This document shows positions 57,120-64,000 of a stretch of DNA of 64,000 nucleotides, in pieces. The first letter of the stretch is position 1, and each line of letters begins with the position of its first letter. The translations under genes and the position numbers were made by a program. Under the pieces are notes generated by a model. The model did not search any database, had not been told where the DNA came from, and worked only from the letters and a program-made list of their open reading frames with translations. Origin of the DNA: Cacajao melanocephalus. Taxonomy: Eukaryota; Chordata; Mammalia; Primates; Pitheciidae. The stretch spans positions 1 to 64,000 of the forward strand of contig CAUYLG010034717.1 of NCBI GenBank assembly GCA_963573385.1, written 5' to 3'.

Positions 57120-57660
57120 AACTCTGGTCCTTTGCCTTGGTCAGACAAGGGGCTCCTCAGAGCAAGGGTTTGTCTTTTCCTTCAGTCTGGGGGCTGTGGG
57201 GACAGGGATGTCTTTGTGTCCCTCTCAGCTGGATATGGCTTCAGAAGGCAGAATCTTCTCTTTCCCAGAGGCTGTGCATTTCTGAAGGCAGGGCTGTCTC
57301 CTCTTCGGTTGAGGGCACCTGTAGGTGCAGCTTTGTCACACCCATTGGACTGGCCTCCTGTGGGCAAACTGGCTGTGTGTCCCCTAAGACAGGGGTGCCT
57401 TCTAGAAGCCGTTTTGGGTCTTTTTCATCAGTTTGGGGCTCACCGGATTCGGGGCTGTGCCCACTGAAGCCTAGGTTTCTTAGGACAAGGCCCAGGCTGG
57501 GAGCTCCTGAGGACAGGGCTGGGTCCTTCTCTAAGTCAGGGCTCATCTACCCCTCAGTGAAGGACCCAGTTCTTCTCTCCTCTGCCAGCCCAAGTCCAGC
57601 CCTTCCTCCCAGAGGGGCGCAGCATCTGGCGGCAGGAGCCCAGCCTGGTGTTGTGGGATG
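57120..57660. repeat. GC-rich degenerate repeat tract
   Basis: Recurring theme GGACAGGGCTG/GGCAGGGCTGTCTCC...TTCTCT with irregular spacing (57205, 57288, 57387, 57510). Stop-poor in several frames on both strands, including one of 174 codons, as expected of repetitive GC-rich DNA. I find no domain or splice logic for a protein. Confidence 0.5.
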
Positions 57661-57825
57661 AGCTGGTGTACCTGGCTGGATGTGGGTATTCCCGGTGACC
57701 TTGGTGTTGGGGCCCCACCCCAGGAGCTGCCTTCCTGGCCTCAGCTGCCCTGCCCACACAGCAGAGCCTGGGGGCAGGCCTTTCCTAACCCTTCATCCTG
57801 CTGCTGCCCATTGGAGGCTAGAGCA
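57661..57825 (+). promoter_or_regulatory. PTAFR: Probable PTAFR upstream promoter
   Basis: GC-rich, TATA-less; inverted CCAAT (ATTGG) at 57809-57813 and an AP-1-like GAGTCAC at 57830. Inferred from position before the candidate exon. Confidence 0.45.
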
Positions 57826-58012
57826 GAGTGAGTCACACACCTGCGTCTGGACCCGTCCTCTGCCTCCTCTCCACTCATTTCCTGCTTCTTGCGCTTCCTG
57901 AGAAGCCGTCCAAGAGCTCCCGGAGAAGCTGCAAGGAAACATGCTCTCAGAGGCCCCCGTCTGCCTCAGCCTGTTTGCCAGCGCCTGGGCCACCATCCCC
58001 GCCGTTTCTCAG
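57820..58012 (+). other. PTAFR: Candidate PTAFR non-coding first exon
   Basis: Ends at a strong donor, TCTCAG/GTAAGAGG, at 58012/58013. In human, PTAFR (platelet-activating factor receptor, a G-protein-coupled receptor with a single coding exon) lies next to DNAJC8 in this direction and has non-coding 5' exons far from the coding one. Position, strand and donor fit. The start is only estimated, and I do not recall the exon sequence well enough to confirm it. Confidence 0.55.
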
Positions 58013-58134
58013 GTAAGAGGCTGGTGGCCTGAGGGAAGGACTCAGGTTTGACCACTTCATCTAGCTGCCCTGCAGAATCTCCAAGCCTACTCAGATTCTG
58101 GAAGGGTCTACAAAGCTAGGTGATCCTGACTGCC

Positions 58135-58480
58135 CTCCTGCCAGCACCCCCCCAACACACACACAGCCTGTCTTTGTTGCCCACAGACACAGCACAATCC
58201 TCTCACCCCTCACGGCCATTCACACACACTCCCCTACAGACCACACAAAACACATCCTCATCACCCACAGAACCCCTTCGTGACACACAACAGACCCTCA
58301 TCATCCACAGATACAACCCATGACCCTCCCTATACACATACACAAACTGGCACCAACAGACAAAATTGCCTCAGGTGATGCAGATCCTAACCCAAGGAAA
58401 AACATCCTCACAGACACACAGGAGGCACAACTGCACTGACGGACACACACCCCAACCTGGAAGACCCTCCACCCAGTCAC
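58135..58480 (+). repeat. Degenerate CA-rich tract
   Basis: Scattered CACACAC and CACAGAC motifs with few Gs; grades into the alternating run at 58523. Confidence 0.75.
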
Positions 58481-58522
58481 TGCAAAGAAACCTACTCCAC
58501 AAGGTCTCACAAATATCTTCCC

Positions 58523-58544
58523 CACATATGTGCATGTGCGCGCG

Positions 58545-58576
<32 letters not shown>
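58523..58576. repeat. Alternating purine/pyrimidine run (CG/CA)n
   Basis: 54 bp of unbroken alternation: CACATATGTGCATGTG, then GCGCGCGCACACGCGCGCGC, then (CA)n. Strong candidate for left-handed Z-DNA. Confidence 0.92.
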
Positions 58577-58826
58577 GAGCAATGCAACCACCTGTACATA
58601 CCATAGAACTGCCCTTCCCCTAGATGCGCCCCTGCCCCTGCCTTACTGTTCAGTCAGTAGGTCAGTAACCCCATCACCACTTCTCACCCTCCTCATGCGC
58701 TGGCAGCCAGGGCAGCACAGTGGGTCAAAAAGGCAGGAGCAGAGCCAGGGGTCCCAGCTGCACCAACGAGCATGACAGGTGAGGCTAGCACTCCCAGCTG
58801 TCTCAATGTTGCTTCCTATGGCCCTA

Positions 58827-59310
<484 letters not shown>

Positions 59311-59339
59311 TCTAGTCCCAGAGTCCATTTCTTTTTTAA

Positions 59340-59645
<306 letters not shown>

Positions 59646-59655
59646 CTCTTACCTC

Positions 59656-59924
59656 TTTTTTTTTTCTTTTTCCTGAGACAGAGTCTTGCCCTGCTGCCCA
59701 GGCTGGAGTGCAGTGGCCTGATCTCAGTTCACTGTAACCTCTTCCTGTCAGGTTCAGTGATTCTCCTCCCTCAGCCTCCTGGGTAGCTGGGATTCCAGGC
59801 ATGTGCCATTACAACCAGCTGTTTTTTTTTGTATTTTTGGTAGCCTCGAATTCCTGACCTCGTGATCAGCCCGCCTCAGCCTCCCAAAGTGCTGGGATTA
59901 CAGGCGTGAGCCACCATGCCCAGA
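59656..59924 (-). mobile_element. Alu (antisense) with left-monomer deletion
   Basis: GAGACAGAGTCTTGCCCTG; GTATTTTTGGTAG joins directly to CCTCGAATTCCTGACC, about 30 bp missing. Confidence 0.9.
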
Positions 59925-60077
59925 CTCAGTTTTTTAATTAAAAAAACAAACCCAAAATGAGAGGTAATAACAAATTAAAATTTCAATAGTTATAAAAGAG
60001 TGCATGGAGAGAAGATCTCTCCTTTACTTGTTCTCCAACCATCCTATTTCCCTCGTGGAGGAAGCCTGAGTTACTCT

Positions 60078-60259
60078 TGGAGACCTCTCTCTCTCTCTGT
60101 CTCTCTCTCTCTTTTTTCTTTTTTTTTTTCTAGATGTGAGGTCTCACTATGTTGCCCAGGCTGGTTTCGAACCCTGGGCTCAAGCGATCCACCCACTCCG
60201 GCCTCCCAAAGTGCTTGGGCTATAGGCGTGAGGCACTGCAACTGGCTGGAGACCTCTCT
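60078..60259 (-). mobile_element. Free Alu left monomer with 13-bp target-site duplication
   Basis: Perfect TGGAGACCTCTCT at 60078-60090 and 60247-60259; (TC)n plus T tail and one diverged left monomer (60122-60246). Confidence 0.88.
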
Positions 60260-60639
60260 TCGAACCACTGAGTTAGACTCATGACAGTTACGTTTCATAC
60301 CAATGTCATGGCTTTCTAGTCTCAGGGCTCTAAGAAGAGTGCCCGGGCTCTGTGGGCTTTCCCAGGCTCTCCCCTGCCCAGGCAAAGCCAGGGGCCTCAT
60401 CCAGGGCTTCTTTGAACTTAACTCCTCTGCTGCCCTAAGTCTCCGGGGACCTCCCTGCCTTTGAATCTCCTGGTCTGGATTTTTCTCCCCGTCAGGCCTC
60501 CCCTGCATGGTCTGAGGCTTCCTCTCAGGATACAGTGCATGCCGAGGCGATCTTTCTTACCAGATGGGGAGCAGAGCAGTTCTTGCTTTGCTCCTGAGCT
60601 GGAGAGGGAGGGTAAGCAGGACTCAGCCCTGAGCAAGGG
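60260..60639. other. Intronic or intergenic unique sequence
   Basis: Open frames on both strands (for example 60071-60508 minus) span part of the Alu monomer and have no exon support. Confidence 0.5.
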
Positions 60640-60710
60640 AGGGAAAGGATGAGGGAGAAGAAGAGGTAGAGGAGAGGAGAGGAGAGGAGAGAGGAGAGAG
60701 GAGGATGATA
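60640..60710 (+). repeat. Purine-rich (GGAGA)n tract
   Basis: Almost pure A/G from 60636 to 60710 with (GAGGA)n at 60669-60702. Confidence 0.9.
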
Positions 60711-60754
60711 GCGGCCAGGTGTTGTCCTGTACTGGCTGAATCCCACTGTGAGGA

Positions 60755-60855
60755 TGGGGTGCTTCACAGATGAAGACTCTGAGACTCAGGGAGGCCCACG
60801 GACTTGTCCAAGGTGATGCAGTTGTGAAGTGGCAGAGACGGGATTCAAACTCCCA
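60755..60855 (+). repeat. MIR SINE
   Basis: GAAGACTCTGAGACTCAGGGAGG...GACTTGTCCAAGGTGATGCAG...GGGATTCAAACTC. Confidence 0.85.
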
Positions 60856-60863
60856 AAGTTTGA

Positions 60864-60930
60864 GAGAAGTTGAGAGGGAGAGAGAGAAAGAGGGAGGGAG
60901 AGAGAGAAGCTGAGGTTGTGGTGAGGAGGA
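60864..60930 (+). repeat. Second purine-rich tract
   Basis: GAGAGGGAGAGAGAGAAAGA and GGAGGGAGAGAGAGAAG, with a further GAGGAGGAAGAGAAG. Confidence 0.85.
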
Positions 60931-61455
60931 AGAGAAGATTCAGGGCTGTTCATCCCCAGGAGTCTCTGCCCAAGTTACTTTTGGGCTCTCGGGGTCCTCT
61001 GGTTGTAGAGCAGACATTGGTATGTTTCTTCAGTGCAATCCCCTTCGTCCCGTCACTCTCTATTCTGTTCTTTTGCACTATCATCTGTCCTTGGAATCGT
61101 CTATATCAACCCTTCTTAACTACTACAACTTAATGGCAAGCCTGATAGATGATGTGGCATGTTCCTGGACTTCTCACTCTCTCACTCTCCAGATTCTCTT
61201 GGCCAATATCAGGCTCATGTATTTGTCTTATAGAATATAAAACAGATATAATCTGTAGAATAGTATTACAAACACCTGTGTATTCACTATAGTGTTAAAT
61301 ATTACAGTTATAATAGAAGCCTCCTGTGCACCCACACTAATTTACCCCCTTTCCCAGAGGTAATCATATCCTGAATTTGTCTTTATATATGGATGCATGT
61401 GTATTGTGTTCTCCAACATAACAATGTTTTAATGTGTTAAGAAATGTTATCTGAC

Positions 61456-61739
<284 letters not shown>

Positions 61740-62252
61740 TTATCCTCTGCAACATGCTTTTTTAGTATTGCATGTTTATTATCCTTGTTATTATATGCAG
61801 CTCTTTTCATTTTAACATATGTACAGGATTGCATTGAAAAAATATACAAATGTCTGTTTCCTTACTTCTGTATTTAATATTTTTGGTAAATACTTGCGAA
61901 GAATGTGCACATTTTCAACTTTATTATAAAATTATTGGCACATCATCTGGCAAGCATTTATTATGAAATTAATTTCCAAAATAGTAGTGGCAGCTACACC
62001 GTCTTTTGGCAGGGTAATGAGAGTTTCCATTGCTCTGTATCCTCTCCAGTACTCGGAATTGGCAGACTTGAATTTCTTCCATTCAGGCGGGTGGTGATTG
62101 TTTTAACTTAGGCGCCTGATATTCCGAAATGTTGACTATATTTTTATATTTCTTGATCATTTGGGCTTTTCCTTCTGTGAATTGCCTATTCTTTTCTTAT
62201 TTTTCTGCTGGGTTTTTCTTTAAAGTTGACTTATAAAATTTATATTATATAA

Positions 62253-62611
<359 letters not shown>

Positions 62612-63043
62612 CTGTTTGTTTGTTTTTTGAGACAGAGGCCTCCTCTGTCACCCAGGCTGGAGTGCAGTTGTGAAGTCTTGACTCAGAGCAACCTCTGCCT
62701 CCTGGGCTCAGGAGATTGTTATGTCTCAGCCTCCTGAGTAGCTGGGATTACAGGCACGTGCCACCATACCAGGCTAGTTTTTATATTTTTAGTAGAGACA
62801 GGGTCTCGCTATGTTGCCCAGGATGGTCTCAAACTCCTGGGCTCAAGCGATCTGCCTGCCTCAGCCTCCTAAAGTGTTGGGATTACAGGTATGAGCCACT
62901 GCACCTGGCCATTTTTGTATTTTTAGTAGCGATGGGGTCTTGCTATATTGCCCAAGCTGGTTTTGAACTCCTGGGCTCAACTGATCCGCCTGCCACAGCC
63001 TCTCAAAGAGCTGGGATTACAGGTGTGAGCCACTGCACCTGGT
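62612..63043 (-). mobile_element. AluJ trimer (extra left monomer)
   Basis: Full antisense dimer 62612-62910 followed by an extra left monomer 62911-63043 (GTAGCGATGGGGTCTTGC to CACTGCACCTGGT). Confidence 0.85.
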
Positions 63044-63159
63044 TTTCATGTTTTACAGTGTGTTTTAATGTATACAGTTTTCAAATTTCTATGGTCAAAT
63101 TTATCCAGCTTTTCTTTATTATTTGTAATTTCCATGTCTTAATTTAAGAAGTTTTCTTG

Positions 63160-63420
63160 GCTGGGCATGGTGCTTACGCCTGTAATCCCAGCTCTTTGGG
63201 AGACTGAGGTGGACAGATTGCTTGAGGCCAGGAGTTTGAGACCTAGCTTAGGCAACATGGTGAAACCCCACCTTTACAAAAAATACATGTGCCTCTAGTC
63301 CTAGCTACTTGGGAGGCTGAGGTGGGAGGATCACTTGAGCACAGAGACAGAGGCTGCAGTGAGCAAAGATCGCACCACTTCACTCCCGCTGGGTGACAAG
63401 CTAGACTCTGTCTTCTTTAA
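63160..63420 (+). mobile_element. AluJ-like (internally deleted)
   Basis: GGCTGGGCATGGTGCTTACGCC; the linker joins directly to ACATGTGCCTCTAG, losing the start of the right monomer. Confidence 0.88.
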
Positions 63421-63438
63421 AAAAATTTTTTTTATTTT

Positions 63439-63846
<408 letters not shown>

Positions 63847-64000
63847 TTAATTCTGGGTATGATTTGAGAGATCTAATTTTATTTTTTCCTTAATGGATAG
63901 CTAATAACTTGCACTATTAGTGGCTATTAGTAGCTAATATCTACTCTTATTGAACTGCAATGGCAACTCTGTGATACGTGTCAATTTCTGTAGATGAGCT

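Noticed and set aside
57137..57661. 174-codon open frame
   Set aside because: Other long frames overlap it on both strands, it shows no recognisable domain, and the DNA is repetitive and GC-rich, which lowers stop frequency.

Overview
Primate nuclear DNA. Alu elements occur on both strands throughout, with antisense L1M fragments, MaLR and ERV1 LTRs, MIR, MER5A and Tigger-type fossils, and CpG-island promoters. No bacterial-style gene organisation is present. Gene content matches human 1p35.3 written in reverse orientation: the tail of the ATP5IF1 side at left, then DNAJC8 on the + strand, then the PTAFR promoter region. Five residues of the ATP5IF1 product differ from the human protein as I remember it, so a non-human primate is likely, but the species cannot be fixed from this window.

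Layout. 1-143 is the antisense 5' end of an L1 running off the left edge. 144-13100 is intergenic, Alu-dense, and contains an orphan CpG-island promoter at about 3240-3700. 13110-15330 is ATP5IF1 (minus strand, three coding exons, 106 aa), the mitochondrial F1Fo-ATPase inhibitor. 15440-20700 is the Alu-filled spacer between two divergent promoters. 20700-51500 is DNAJC8 (plus strand, nine coding exons, 253 aa), a J-domain protein of the splicing machinery; its 13.4-kb second intron holds most of the repeats, including a 7SL RNA pseudogene and a 0.8-kb degenerate minisatellite. 51500-57800 is intergenic with an MST/THE1-type LTR. About 57820-58012 is a probable non-coding first exon of PTAFR, whose coding exon lies beyond the window. 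61240-64000 is antisense L1M with Alu insertions.

ATP5IF1 and DNAJC8 are housekeeping genes transcribed away from each other from GC-rich promoters 5.5 kb apart. They are neighbours but not functional partners. Nearly all other open reading frames are translations of Alu sequence and are not genes.

I found no new multi-gene system. The points most worth a second look are structural: an orphan CpG promoter with a 15-bp-arm hairpin, two Alu trimers flanked by target-site duplications, several free Alu left monomers with target-site duplications, a 27-bp retroposed scrap, a 91-bp-arm inverted repeat in L1M, a degenerate minisatellite with an open frame, and a 54-bp alternating purine/pyrimidine run.
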